Shown: in pieces, positions 1 through 8,254 of the stretch
Numbering within the stretch: the first letter of the stretch is position 1
Layout: each line of letters begins with the position of its first letter
Origin: SCGC-AAA076-P13 sp963926355
GTDB lineage: Bacteria > Pseudomonadota > Gammaproteobacteria > Magnimaribacterales > D2472
Length of the DNA stretch: 40,134 nt
Assembly (NCBI GenBank): GCA_963926355.1
Contig: CAWUWW010000005.1
Span: 1 to 40,134, forward strand
Direction of reading: 5' to 3'
The notes under the pieces: model-generated
What the model saw: only the letters and a program-made list of their open reading frames with translations
What the model was told of the DNA's origin: nothing
The model's database searches: none
Position numbers and translations under genes: made by a program

Positions 1-491
1 GCTCCCATTAAAGCAGCATAATCGACTGCTTCTAAATTTGCTTCACCATTTTTAGTGCTATCTACAAAAAGACTAACTCGAGATTTTGGTGATATAGCTT
101 TTAGCTCATAGATAATTTCTTTAAGTTTATTATCATGGTCACCGGGCTCCCATCCATGGTCTGAAGTTATCTGATTAGGCAAATCAGGTACTAGTGTTAT
201 TTGATCTGGCTGACATTCTTTGACAAGATTAACAAAACCTTTGAAAGGCTCCGCAGGCATAGAAAAAGGATTGCCTTCAATATTAAATTCAACTTTTTTA
301 TTCTTGCAGAGCTTTGATAACGAGACGACATCATCACTAGTAGCATGCCTATGATCTGGTCTTGGGTGAAGTGTTAAACCTGAGACACCTAAATCAATTG
401 ACCTATTAGCAAAATCTTCAAGTGAAGGATTGCCCTCACCTCTTGCATTTCTTAAAAGCGCTATTTTATTGAGATTAATGCTTAATTTCAT
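1..491 (-). CDS. pdxJ: Pyridoxine 5'-phosphate synthase, 3'-truncated by window edge
   Basis: PdxJ condenses 1-deoxy-D-xylulose 5-phosphate with 3-amino-2-oxopropyl phosphate to give pyridoxine 5'-phosphate in the cytoplasm (vitamin B6 synthesis). I translated the minus strand from the ATG at 491-489: the protein begins MKLSINLNKIALLRNARGEG, then has the PdxJ-type segment LTLHPRPDHRHA carrying the active-site His/Arg cluster, then VEFNIEGNPF and ITLVPDLPNQITSDHGW. About 163 codons are present of the usual roughly 240, so the C-terminal third lies outside the window. It sits 27 bp downstream of cofE on the same strand, so the two may be co-transcribed. Identity is recognised from family motifs; the truncation is due to the window, not to a mutation that I can see. 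Confidence 0.93.
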   Translation of the reverse strand, partial: MKLSINLNKIALLRNARGEGNPSLEDFANRSIDLGVSGLTLHPRPDHRHATSDDVVSLSKLCKNKKVEFNIEGNPFSMPAEPFKGFVNLVKECQPDQITLVPDLPNQITSDHGWEPGDHDNKLKEIIYELKAISPKSRVSLFVDSTKNGEANLEAVDYAALMG

Positions 492-518
492 TAAATTATT
501 ATAAAGCGTAAAGACAAA

Positions 519-1280
519 TTATCTATATAGATCATTCTTCTCATCTACAGTAAGGTCTAGCGCATCATTTATATCATAGGATGATTTTGAAAAACCCTTC
601 ATGATAATAACTGGCTTTAATTCATCTCCCTGTCCCATTAAAAGACCAGCAGCAGCTGCAAGCTCATCTGCTATTGCTATTTCAGTGCTTTTTAATGTGT
701 TGCCATAAATATCGCTTTCACCTTTTAAATCTATTAAGCTCTGAATATTTGCACTAGCTAGGGCGAAATTGGTTACTCCAGATCTATAGGGCCTAGACAT
801 AGAGTCAGTTATGACCACTGAGATATTTATATTTAATGATTTAGATATAAAAGATTGAATAATTTCAGCGCTGCTTGATGGGTCTATCGGTAAAAGTAAG
901 ACTAAATTTTTATCCTGAGGAATATTAGACCTATCAATGCCAGCATTGATATGAATAAAACCTAGATTATGCTCGACAATAATGACGTTTTTTTCTGTAC
1001 TAATTATTGATTTTGATTCATTAAGGATCAATTGAATAAATGCAGGGTTTCTATTGAGCTCCTCACCTAAATCAATAGCACTTTGAGAAGGAATGACATC
1101 ATCAAGATTTATGTATCTATTTTCAGCTTTTGAAATTATTTTTTGAGCAATAATTAAAATATCCCCATCTTCAAGTAATAAATTATTGACAGATATAGAC
1201 TTAAGAATTATTTCATTAAGGTTATCACCGGGCACAATTAAAGGGAATTTCTTTAATGCTATTAAATTTAAATGGTCCAT
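519..1280 (-). CDS. cofE: Coenzyme F420-0:L-glutamate ligase-like protein (CofE family)
   Basis: CofE enzymes add gamma-linked glutamates to F420-0 using GTP. The 253-aa protein has the diagnostic blocks in order: an N-terminal GDILIIAQKIISKAE segment (about 39-53), INAGIDRSNIP (about 111-121), DSMSRPYRSGVTNFALA (about 158-174, matching the D-x-x-x-RPWRxG-x-T block of the family) and ADELAAAAGLLMGQ (about 206-219). Its length matches the single-domain archaeal and proteobacterial form and it lacks the C-terminal nitroreductase-like domain of actinobacterial FbiB. The ATG at 1280 gives the expected N terminus. pdxJ follows 27 bp downstream. No other F420 gene (cofC, cofD, cofG/H) is in the window, so whether the cell makes F420 or uses the ligase on another substrate is open. 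Confidence 0.88.
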   Translation of the reverse strand: MDHLNLIALKKFPLIVPGDNLNEIILKSISVNNLLLEDGDILIIAQKIISKAENRYINLDDVIPSQSAIDLGEELNRNPAFIQLILNESKSIISTEKNVIIVEHNLGFIHINAGIDRSNIPQDKNLVLLLPIDPSSSAEIIQSFISKSLNINISVVITDSMSRPYRSGVTNFALASANIQSLIDLKGESDIYGNTLKSTEIAIADELAAAAGLLMGQGDELKPVIIMKGFSKSSYDINDALDLTVDEKNDLYR

Positions 1281-1350
1281 TTATATATTGGGTAGCTCTC
1301 AGATCCTTACAATAATATATAATCTATAGAAATCCTAATTTAATTAAAAA

Positions 1351-1521
1351 ATGACAACTTTAGATCATAAATTACTAGATATATTAATATGCCCTATTTC
1401 GAAGAGTTCTTTGAAATACGACAAAGAAAACAATGAATTAATATCTGAAGAAGCTGCCCTGGCTTACCCAATTAAGGATGGTATTCCAGTAATGCTTCCT
1501 GAAGAAGCTAGAAAGTTATAG
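1351..1521 (+). CDS. Trm112/YcaR-like small protein
   Basis: This 56-aa protein begins MTTLDHKLLDILICPISKSS and ends DGIPVMLPEEARKL. It matches the Trm112/UPF0434 (YcaR) family, whose members have the pattern LLxIxxCPxCxxxL...LAFPIxDGIPVML; in bacteria they are about 60 aa, of uncertain role, and often sit near kdsB and lpxK. Here only the first of the zinc-type cysteines (CP at about 14-15) remains and the second is replaced by Ser, so metal binding is doubtful; loss of these cysteines is common in bacterial homologues. It is divergent from cofE, and tRNA-Arg(ACG) follows 47 bp downstream on the same strand. A TATAAT lies at 1318-1323 upstream without a convincing -35. Confidence 0.85.
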   Translation: MTTLDHKLLDILICPISKSSLKYDKENNELISEEAALAYPIKDGIPVMLPEEARKL

Positions 1522-1568
1522 TATCAAGCATCTCGTTTAATCATTAGGTGTCAGTTACTTTTTTATTA

Positions 1569-1645
1569 GCGCCCGTAGCTCAGCTGGATAGAGTACTTGG
1601 CTACGAACCAAGGGGTCGGGAGTTCGAATCTCTCCGGGCGCGCCA
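1569..1645 (+). tRNA. tRNA-Arg (anticodon ACG)
   Basis: A 77-nt cloverleaf. The acceptor stem gcgcccg pairs with cgggcgc, the anticodon stem cttgg/ccaag encloses the loop ctacgaa (anticodon ACG), and the T loop is ttcgaat. The discriminator is G and the 3' CCA is encoded. It reads CGN arginine codons after A34-to-inosine editing by TadA. It is nearly identical to the second tRNA-Arg at 14855-14931. Confidence 0.97.
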
Positions 1646-1652
1646 TTTTTTA

Positions 1653-3512
1653 CTATTTAATTGCGTCCATTTCTGTTACTTTCTCCATCCATTCCTTTTC
1701 TGCCACTTCAAGCTCATCAGAAAGCTCAGATTGATTTCTAACAAGATCTTGCATGTCATCTCTTCTGTCGACATCATAAATATCAGGCTCTGCAAGTCTT
1801 AAATTTGTTTCATCTAACTTACCATTTAATCTACTTATCCTTTTTTCTAGGGAGCTAATAGAGGATTTTAAGTTTTTAATTGTTGAAGTTGTGTCAATCT
1901 TAGTTGTATCTTTAACTTTTATTTTTTTATTATCAATTTTTACAATATTTGGCTTTAATATATAGTCCTTGTAGTCGTCGAGGTCGCCATCAAAAACATC
2001 GACTGTCTTATTATCAACAAGGTAGAAGGTATCAACAGAGCTGCTTAGAAGATGTCTGTCATGTGAAATTAAAAGGATAGCTCCTTTAAATGACTGAAGA
2101 GCCATAGTTAAAGCATGACGCATATCCATATCTAAGTGATTGGTAGGTTCGTCCATTAACAAAATATTAGGTTTTTGGTAAGCAATAATCGCAAACGCTA
2201 GTCTTGCCTTTTCGCCACCAGAGAATAAATCTATAGGTTCTTTGACCTTATCTCCTTTAAAATTAAACCCGCCTAAATATGTCCTTATTTGTTTTTCAGC
2301 TTTTGTTTCATCAAGTTTATAGATATGGGTGAATGCAGAGATAGATAAATCAAGATCATCAACCTGATGCTGAGAGAAATAGCCTACCTTAAAATTATTA
2401 CCAGCTAGTCGTTCTCCATCAATTAAAGGGATGCTTCCTACTAATGATTTTATTAATGTTGATTTACCAGCACCATTTGGACCAAGTAAGCCTATACGAT
2501 CACCGGGGCTGATTGACATATTAATATTAGATAGAATAATCTCTTTGTAACCAAGATTTGAGGTGTTTAAAGAGACCAAAGGATTGGATATTTTTTCTGT
2601 TTCAGGAATGGTAAAGCTAAACGGAGAATCAATATGAGCAGGTGCAATTAATTCCATTTTTTCAAGAGCCTTTACCCTACTCTGCGCCTGCCTAGCTTTT
2701 GTTGCTTTTGCTTTAAATCTATTTATAAAGCTCTGCATATGAGCAACTTCTTTTTGTTGCTTAATAAAATTACCCTCAATTTCTGCCATACGCTCAGCTC
2801 TAATAATTTCAAATTGAGAATAGTTTCCTGTATAAAGCTCAATTGACTGTCTATGAAGATGTGCGATAGAAGTTACGCAGTCATCTAAGAACTCTCTATC
2901 GTGAGAGATTAATAATAAAGCTCCTGGAAATGACTTAATCCAATCAGAGAGCCATAAAATGGCATCTAAGTCTAGGTGATTGGTGGGCTCGTCTAGCAAC
3001 ATTAAGTCAGATGGCTGCATTAAAGTCTTGGCTAAATTCAATCTTACCCTCCAGCCACCAGAAAAATCTTTTAGTGATTTGGTAAAATCATCATTTTTAA
3101 AACCCAAACCACTCATAAGCTTCTCTGCTTTAGATTGGGCTGTATAGCCACCTAAGGATGAATAATTTTCATATAGATCACCCAGGAGTTCAAATTTCTC
3201 CTCTTTCTCAGCTCTTGCTATCTCTTCTTGAATCTCTATTAATCTAAAGTCTCCTGATAAGACATAATCAAGAGCTACCTCGTCAGAAGATGGAACTTCC
3301 TGAGCTAGATATGAAATTCTAAGAGAGCTAGGAAAATTGATACAACTTTGATCTATTTCAAGTTCGCCTTTAATAATTTTAAACAGGCTTGTTTTACCTG
3401 TTCCATTAGCGCCAACAAGACCCACTTTTTGATGGTGATGGATCATAAATGAAACGTCATCAAATAGAGTCTTTCCACCGAGAACTAGTTCTAAATTATT
3501 AAAAGAAAGCAT
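1653..3512 (-). CDS. yheS: ABC-F family ATPase, YheS-like ribosome-associated factor
   Basis: ABC-F proteins are soluble twin-ATPase factors that act on the ribosomal E site rather than in transport. The 619-aa protein has two ABC domains. The first has Walker A GANGTGKTS (about 34-42), signature FSGGWRVRLNLA and Walker B LMLLDEPTNHLDLDA. A linker rich in Lys/Gln (about 240-290, KQQKEVAHMQSFINRFKAKA) follows. The second has GPNGAGKST, signature FSGGEKARLAFA and LLMDEPTNHLDMD. A C-terminal coiled-coil tail of about 80 residues (SSLEKRISRLNGKLDE) completes the YheS/Uup-type layout. The N terminus MLSFNNLELVLGGKTLFDD resembles YheS more than EttA or Uup. There are no transmembrane segments. Its 3' end converges on tRNA-Arg(ACG) with only 7 bp between them. 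Confidence 0.92.
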   Translation of the reverse strand: MLSFNNLELVLGGKTLFDDVSFMIHHHQKVGLVGANGTGKTSLFKIIKGELEIDQSCINFPSSLRISYLAQEVPSSDEVALDYVLSGDFRLIEIQEEIARAEKEEKFELLGDLYENYSSLGGYTAQSKAEKLMSGLGFKNDDFTKSLKDFSGGWRVRLNLAKTLMQPSDLMLLDEPTNHLDLDAILWLSDWIKSFPGALLLISHDREFLDDCVTSIAHLHRQSIELYTGNYSQFEIIRAERMAEIEGNFIKQQKEVAHMQSFINRFKAKATKARQAQSRVKALEKMELIAPAHIDSPFSFTIPETEKISNPLVSLNTSNLGYKEIILSNINMSISPGDRIGLLGPNGAGKSTLIKSLVGSIPLIDGERLAGNNFKVGYFSQHQVDDLDLSISAFTHIYKLDETKAEKQIRTYLGGFNFKGDKVKEPIDLFSGGEKARLAFAIIAYQKPNILLMDEPTNHLDMDMRHALTMALQSFKGAILLISHDRHLLSSSVDTFYLVDNKTVDVFDGDLDDYKDYILKPNIVKIDNKKIKVKDTTKIDTTSTIKNLKSSISSLEKRISRLNGKLDETNLRLAEPDIYDVDRRDDMQDLVRNQSELSDELEVAEKEWMEKVTEMDAIK

Positions 3513-3577
3513 TATAAGAGTTTAAAAAAAAGCCAGTGTATCAAATGAAAAATGTAAAGCAATTAATGGTTAGCTAA

Positions 3578-4807
3578 TTAAGCATTTAAACCGGCGCTAT
3601 AACCTGAAGCCCAGGCCCATTGAAAGTTAAAACCACCAAGATGGCCTGTTACATCAAGAACCTCTCCTATGAAGAACAAACCTGGTTGATTTGCTACCTC
3701 CATTGTTTTTGAGCTAATTTGATGGACGTCAACTCCTCCAAGCGTTACTTCTGCTGTCCTGTATCCCTCAGTTGAAGATGGCTTCAATTTCCAATTATTT
3801 AAGTCACTTGCAACTGAGCTAATGTCTAATTTAGACCATTCTGCCAAGGGCTTGTCTGACAAGCTATCCCATAATAATGATTCAAGTTCGATAACAAGAG
3901 CCTTTGACATATAAGTATTAAGGAATGTCCTTAGTAATAGTTTTGGACTTTCTAGTTTTGCCTCTGTGATAAGTAAATACGCATCATTGGAGGGTAATAA
4001 ATTTATGGCTATATCATCGCCTTCTTTCCAATAACTAGAAATTTGCAATACTGCTGGACCGCTTAGTCCTCTGTGGGTAAAAAGGATATCTTCTTCAAAG
4101 GTTTGGGTATTGCAAGAAATTCGTATTCCATGCGAAACTCCAGAGAGTCTCTCGCAGACACCACTCATATAATCAGTAAATATAAAAGGCACCAATCCTG
4201 CTCTCAGAGACGTGACAGATAAATTAAATTGTTTTGCTAAATCATAACCAAAGCCACTACCGCCAAGTGTTGGAATTGATAACGCTCCAGTAGCTACGAC
4301 TAAAGAAGAGGACTGATATTTTGCAGAAGCCCGATCATCAGCATTATCATGAATTGTTGAAACTGAATAAATGCTTTCCTTTTTATTAAAAAGAATATTT
4401 GATGCATTAGTATTTTTTATAATATCTACATTGTATAAATCACATTCATTTAACAATATTTGAACTATGTCTTTAGCAGAATTTACACAAAATAACTGAT
4501 TACGTTTTTTAGTATCATGCTCAACATCATATGAATCTACTAATTCAATAAAATCTTGAGGGGTATAACTGCTTAGTGCAGATTTGCAGAAGTGCTCATT
4601 TTTTGAAATAAAATTATCGGGCTTGACAAAATGATTAGTGAAATTACATTTTCCACCGCCTGACATAAGAATTTTTTTTCCAACTTTATTTGACTTTTCT
4701 ATGACTAAAACTTTTTTATTTCTTTTAGCTGCAGTAATTGCACAGAAGAGGCCAGCAGCACCTGCACCTAAGACAATAACATCGTATGAGTTAACCGATT
4801 GAGACAT
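3578..4807 (-). CDS. HI0933/YhiN-family FAD-dependent oxidoreductase
   Basis: The 409-aa flavoprotein has an N-terminal Rossmann motif VLGAGAAGLFCAITAAKR (about 12-29) followed by the family-specific VGKKILMSGGGKCNFTN (about 42-58). It ends with LGGVDVHQISSKTMEV and the C-terminal FAD-binding block GEVLDVTGHLGGFNFQWAW (about 377-395). These blocks define the HI0933 (YhiN, BaiN-like) family. Members bind FAD; physiological substrates are mostly unknown, although some gut homologues reduce bile-acid intermediates. It is cytoplasmic with no signal peptide. It follows rhlE (22 bp gap) and precedes the YheS-like gene (65 bp gap) on the same strand. A bile-acid role would be pure guesswork for this organism. 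Confidence 0.9.
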   Translation of the reverse strand: MSQSVNSYDVIVLGAGAAGLFCAITAAKRNKKVLVIEKSNKVGKKILMSGGGKCNFTNHFVKPDNFISKNEHFCKSALSSYTPQDFIELVDSYDVEHDTKKRNQLFCVNSAKDIVQILLNECDLYNVDIIKNTNASNILFNKKESIYSVSTIHDNADDRASAKYQSSSLVVATGALSIPTLGGSGFGYDLAKQFNLSVTSLRAGLVPFIFTDYMSGVCERLSGVSHGIRISCNTQTFEEDILFTHRGLSGPAVLQISSYWKEGDDIAINLLPSNDAYLLITEAKLESPKLLLRTFLNTYMSKALVIELESLLWDSLSDKPLAEWSKLDISSVASDLNNWKLKPSSTEGYRTAEVTLGGVDVHQISSKTMEVANQPGLFFIGEVLDVTGHLGGFNFQWAWASGYSAGLNA

Positions 4808-4829
4808 GGAAATATTTTATAGAAAAATA

Positions 4830-6059
4830 TTAACCTTTTCTATTTTTAGTTCTTGTTCTATGGTTGAATCCAGCCTTAGAATTAAAATTTTTCTTTTTCT
4901 TTTTTTCTCCAGAAGGAACAACTTCAATTGGTTCAAAGCCAGCGACCTCATATCGAGGTAAGGTTTGATTTAATAGTTTTTCTATATCTTTAAGTAAACG
5001 GAATTCATCAGAGCTGACTAGAGTTATTGCCTTTCCTTCGTCTCCCCCTCTTCCCGTTCTTCCTATTCTATGGATATAATCTTTTGCAACTGTCGGAACA
5101 TCAAAGTTTATTACTTGAGACATTTTTTTTATATCAATACCACGTGCAGCAACATCAGTAGCTACAAGAATTTTAATTTTATTATTTTTAAAGGCCTCGA
5201 GTGCCTTCATTCGATTATTTTGTGTTTTATTACCATGAATAGCTTGGGCTTTAATACCCACCTTATCAAGTTGCTTTTGAAGTCTATCAGCGCCATGCTT
5301 AGTTCTAGTAAAAACTAATGCCTGAGACCAGCCTTCTGTTTCTATAAGCTCAATTAATAACTCAGCCTTTCTTGATTTATCAACGGGATGAACATAATGC
5401 TCTATATTAGCCCCCGTTTCACCATCTGAGGTTACTGATATCTCGATAGCATGCTTTGACAATTCCTTTGCCAAAGACCTAAAAGAATTAGAGAAAGTAG
5501 CAGTGAACATTAAATTCTGTCTTCTTTCAGGAAGAAGTCCTATTATTTTTTTAATGTCATGAATAAAGCCCATATCTAACATCTGATCGGCCTCATCAAG
5601 AACTAAGATTTCAATATTTTTAAAATTTACTGATTTCTGATTGTAAAGATCTAATAACCTTCCTGGAGTAGCAACTAAAACGTCAACTCCTTTTCGTAAT
5701 TTTAATTGTTGATTATGAATTCTAGCTCCGCCGTACACTGCTGTAGATCGAATTCCTAGATATTTACTGTAGGTATTAACATTTTCGTTAACCTGAGCTG
5801 CTAATTCTCTTGTTGGAGTTATTATTAAAGCTCTTAGTTGATGACCTTTATAGTCATTCTTAGGATCTGAGAGTTTATTTAATATTGGAAGAACAAAAGC
5901 TGCTGTTTTACCTGTACCAGTCTGCGCTGCAGCCATAACATCGCTGTTATTTAAAATTGCAGGGATGACCTCAGCCTGAATTGGGGTTGGTTTATCGTAT
6001 TTTTGATCTTTTAATGATCTTAAAATTTGGTCTGATAATTTTAGATCATCAAAATTCAT
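4830..6059 (-). CDS. rhlE: DEAD-box ATP-dependent RNA helicase, RhlE type
   Basis: The 409-aa helicase carries all DEAD-box motifs in order: Q motif TPIQAEVIP (about 25-33), motif I AQTGTGKTA, PTRELA, TPGRLLD, VLDEADQMLDMGF, a variant motif III TATFS, then the helicase C domain with LVFTRTKHGADRL, VATDVAARGID and HRIGRTGR. A basic tail of about 30 residues (GEKKKKKNFNSKAGF) is typical of RhlE and aids RNA binding. RhlE proteins act in ribosome assembly and cold-adapted RNA turnover. A promoter just upstream (TTGACC, 17 bp, TACTCT) and the AAGGA ribosome site separate it from the pan operon. Confidence 0.92.
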   Translation of the reverse strand: MNFDDLKLSDQILRSLKDQKYDKPTPIQAEVIPAILNNSDVMAAAQTGTGKTAAFVLPILNKLSDPKNDYKGHQLRALIITPTRELAAQVNENVNTYSKYLGIRSTAVYGGARIHNQQLKLRKGVDVLVATPGRLLDLYNQKSVNFKNIEILVLDEADQMLDMGFIHDIKKIIGLLPERRQNLMFTATFSNSFRSLAKELSKHAIEISVTSDGETGANIEHYVHPVDKSRKAELLIELIETEGWSQALVFTRTKHGADRLQKQLDKVGIKAQAIHGNKTQNNRMKALEAFKNNKIKILVATDVAARGIDIKKMSQVINFDVPTVAKDYIHRIGRTGRGGDEGKAITLVSSDEFRLLKDIEKLLNQTLPRYEVAGFEPIEVVPSGEKKKKKNFNSKAGFNHRTRTKNRKG

Positions 6060-6085
6060 TTAATCCTTAGTTGTTCTTTGCCGGA

Positions 6086-6114
6086 AGAGTACAGACAAGC
6101 TCTCTCATGGTCAA
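6086..6114 (-). promoter_or_regulatory. Candidate sigma70 promoter of rhlE
   Basis: On the minus strand TTGACC (6114-6109) and TACTCT (6091-6086) are separated by 17 bp, with TG directly before the -10. Transcription would start near 6079, about 20 bp upstream of the rhlE ATG at 6059; the AAGGA ribosome site falls inside that short leader. Confidence 0.5.
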
Positions 6115-6196
6115 TGGTTATTTATTTAATCCTTAGCAAGAAGATTTCTAGTTAATTCAAAATCTCTTAAGAAATTAGATTTAATATCATCAATTA

Positions 6197-6577
6197 TTAA
6201 CTTTTTTGCTGTGGAATAGAATTTTTAATATCCGTAATATTATTACCCTTATCAAAATAAACTAAAACTGGCTTATGCTCAGAGGACTCTGCTTCATTGA
6301 ACTCTCCATAAGTACAAATAATAACAACATCATTAATTGATACTTTATGAGCTGCCGCTCCGTTTACTGATAAGGTTTTAGACCCTGATTCAGCTAAGAT
6401 TAAATAAGTAGAAAATCTTTCACCATTTGTAATGTTATAAACATGCACCTTCTCATACTCTTGCATGCCCGCAGCATCTAAAAAGTCCTGATCAACGGCG
6501 CAAGAGCCTTCGTAATGTAGCTCAACTTGAGTTACATTAATTCTGTGAAGTTTAGATGTTAGAAGTGTCTTTAGCAT
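6197..6577 (-). CDS. panD: Aspartate 1-decarboxylase
   Basis: PanD is a pyruvoyl enzyme that decarboxylates L-aspartate to beta-alanine for pantothenate synthesis. The 126-aa proenzyme starts MLKTLLTSKLHRINVTQ and has the self-processing site YEGSCAVD, so cleavage is expected between Gly24 and Ser25, with Ser25 becoming the pyruvoyl group. Conserved Lys9, Tyr22 and the block NGAAAHKVSINDVVIICTYG are present. Length matches the family (E. coli 126 aa). It is the last gene of coaBC-panB-panC-panD, starting 47 bp after panC. PanZ-dependent maturation applies in enterobacteria; no panZ is seen here. Confidence 0.96.
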   Translation of the reverse strand: MLKTLLTSKLHRINVTQVELHYEGSCAVDQDFLDAAGMQEYEKVHVYNITNGERFSTYLILAESGSKTLSVNGAAAHKVSINDVVIICTYGEFNEAESSEHKPVLVYFDKGNNITDIKNSIPQQKS

Positions 6578-6624
6578 GATGACGCGAATTATAAGTAATT
6601 AAAAAAAGATTTCAAACCTAAGTA

Positions 6625-7434
6625 CTAAATAACTAAAATATTATCTATTAGTCTTATATTCTTAATTTTAGCCGCAATAGCAATTAACAGAGGTCTTTCA
6701 GAATAATTGGATGATTCTTTTAAAGTATCTGCATTACAGCACTTTAGATAATCAACCTCAAACCCTGATGCAGATAATTCATCTATCTTATTATTTATAA
6801 GTTTGTCAGTAATAATATGAATGCCTGCAAGATCTTGAAGGGTCTTAAATAACAAAGATGCAATTAATTTTTCGTCATTAGACAAATGGGTATTTCTTGA
6901 GGATAACGCCAGTCCATTTAAATCTCTTAATGTGGGAGCTCCAATAACCGTTATTGGAAGTTTACCCTCATATACAAAATCCTTGATCAAAGCTAATTGC
7001 TGATAATCTTTCATTCCAAAAATAGCTCTAGTTGGTTTAACCAATTCAAATAGTCTATTTACAATCGTCAATACGCCATCAAAATGGCCTGGTCTATTTC
7101 TTCCACAAAGTTCAATACTTTTTTTTGGAGCTTTAATTTGATTAATATCTTCAAGAATAGATTGATCAGGAATAAATAAACAATCACAGCCATTTTTAGC
7201 TAATAAAGAAATGTCTAGATCAAGAGTTTTAGGATAAGTAATGAAGTCGGATGAGTCATTAAACTGAAGTGGGTTAACGTAAATAGAAACAATCGTGGGA
7301 TCTTTATATTCTTGTGCTTTTAATAGCAAGGATAGGTGTCCTTTATGAAGATTTCCCATTGTTGGGATGAAGGAAAGATTTCTAAATTGATTTCTATAAT
7401 CAATTAGATCATTTTCAGATTTTATTATTTCCAA
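6625..7434 (-). CDS. panC: Pantothenate synthetase (pantoate--beta-alanine ligase)
   Basis: PanC joins pantoate and beta-alanine with ATP to give pantothenate. The 269-aa protein has the nucleotidyltransferase HxGH signature TMGNLHKGH (25-33), IVSIYVNPLQFN (about 48-59), RPGHFDGVLTIVNRLFELV and FGMKDYQQLALI, and a short C-terminal domain. The start is TTG at 7434-7432. No ATG exists before the one inside the TMG motif, and the TTG places that motif at residue 25 as in E. coli PanC. The panB stop lies three bases upstream and I see no clear Shine-Dalgarno, so translation is probably coupled to panB. Confidence 0.95.
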   Translation of the reverse strand: MEIIKSENDLIDYRNQFRNLSFIPTMGNLHKGHLSLLLKAQEYKDPTIVSIYVNPLQFNDSSDFITYPKTLDLDISLLAKNGCDCLFIPDQSILEDINQIKAPKKSIELCGRNRPGHFDGVLTIVNRLFELVKPTRAIFGMKDYQQLALIKDFVYEGKLPITVIGAPTLRDLNGLALSSRNTHLSNDEKLIASLLFKTLQDLAGIHIITDKLINNKIDELSASGFEVDYLKCCNADTLKESSNYSERPLLIAIAAKIKNIRLIDNILVI

Positions 7435-7437
7435 TTT

Positions 7438-8253
7438 TTAAAAGAATGTATGGTCAACTGAGGGAAAGGTTCCCTCCTTTACTGCCTTAACGTAGTTAGC
7501 TATTGCATCCTGAATTGAATTAGATTCGTCTAAAAAATTTTTGACAAATTTAGGAGGCTTTTCCAAACAAGATATTCCCAATAAATCATGAACAACCATA
7601 ACCTGACCGTCAGTTGATGGGCCGGCTCCTATTCCTATGACTGGAATTTTTAATTCAGAAGTAATTTCAGAAGCTAATGCGTCAGGAACGCACTCAAGAA
7701 GAAGCATTGCAGCACCTGCTTTTTCCAATGCCTTGGCTTCGTTAATTATTAAATCATGTTTAGTAGTATCTCTGCCCTGAACAAAGTTTCCACCTATTCT
7801 ATTGATAGATTGAGGTGTTAACCCCATATGCGCACAAATAGGTATTCCTCTATCAGCAAGCATGGAAGCCATATTAGATATCCACTCTCCTCCTTCTATT
7901 TTTATAGAATTAGCACCTGCCTGCATTAATCTAGTGGCATTTTCAAAACCAAGATCATCGGTTGCATAGCTCATAAAGGGCATGTCAGCCATTATATGAG
8001 AAGTGGTATTTCCTCTAACGACACATTCAAGATGATATATAAGCTGATCCATGGTTACGGGCAAAGTACTGTCATGTCCCTGAATAACCATTCCCAGGCT
8101 ATCTCCCACCAGAATAACATCAACACCCGCTTCGCATATTTTAGTTGTGATGGTTGAGTCGTAAGACGTTAGACAGGTGAACTTTTCACCATCTTTTTTC
8201 ATTTTCCTTAAGGTAGATAGAGTTACTGATTTTTTATCTAAATGTAGTGACAT
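7438..8253 (-). CDS. panB: 3-methyl-2-oxobutanoate hydroxymethyltransferase
   Basis: PanB transfers a hydroxymethyl group from methylene-tetrahydrofolate to ketoisovalerate, making ketopantoate. The protein carries the Mg-binding Asp in VGDSLGMVIQGHDST (about 49-63), the second Asp in HIMADMPFMSY (Asp90) and IKIEGGEW (about 117-124), followed by CAHMGLTPQS and IGIGAGPSTDGQ. I chose the ATG at 8253-8251, giving 271 aa. The longer frame starting with TTG at 8277 would overlap coaBC by 23 bp and add eight residues without support. With the ATG start, only one base separates panB from the coaBC stop, fitting translational coupling. Confidence 0.95.
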   Translation of the reverse strand: MSLHLDKKSVTLSTLRKMKKDGEKFTCLTSYDSTITTKICEAGVDVILVGDSLGMVIQGHDSTLPVTMDQLIYHLECVVRGNTTSHIMADMPFMSYATDDLGFENATRLMQAGANSIKIEGGEWISNMASMLADRGIPICAHMGLTPQSINRIGGNFVQGRDTTKHDLIINEAKALEKAGAAMLLLECVPDALASEITSELKIPVIGIGAGPSTDGQVMVVHDLLGISCLEKPPKFVKNFLDESNSIQDAIANYVKAVKEGTFPSVDHTFF

Positions 8254-8254
8254 T

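Noticed and set aside
1548..1802. 84-codon plus-strand frame containing PVAQLDRVLGYEPRGREFES
   Set aside because: It is a read-through of the tRNA-Arg(ACG) gene and then the antisense of the YheS-like gene; this peptide is a familiar false product of tRNA genes.
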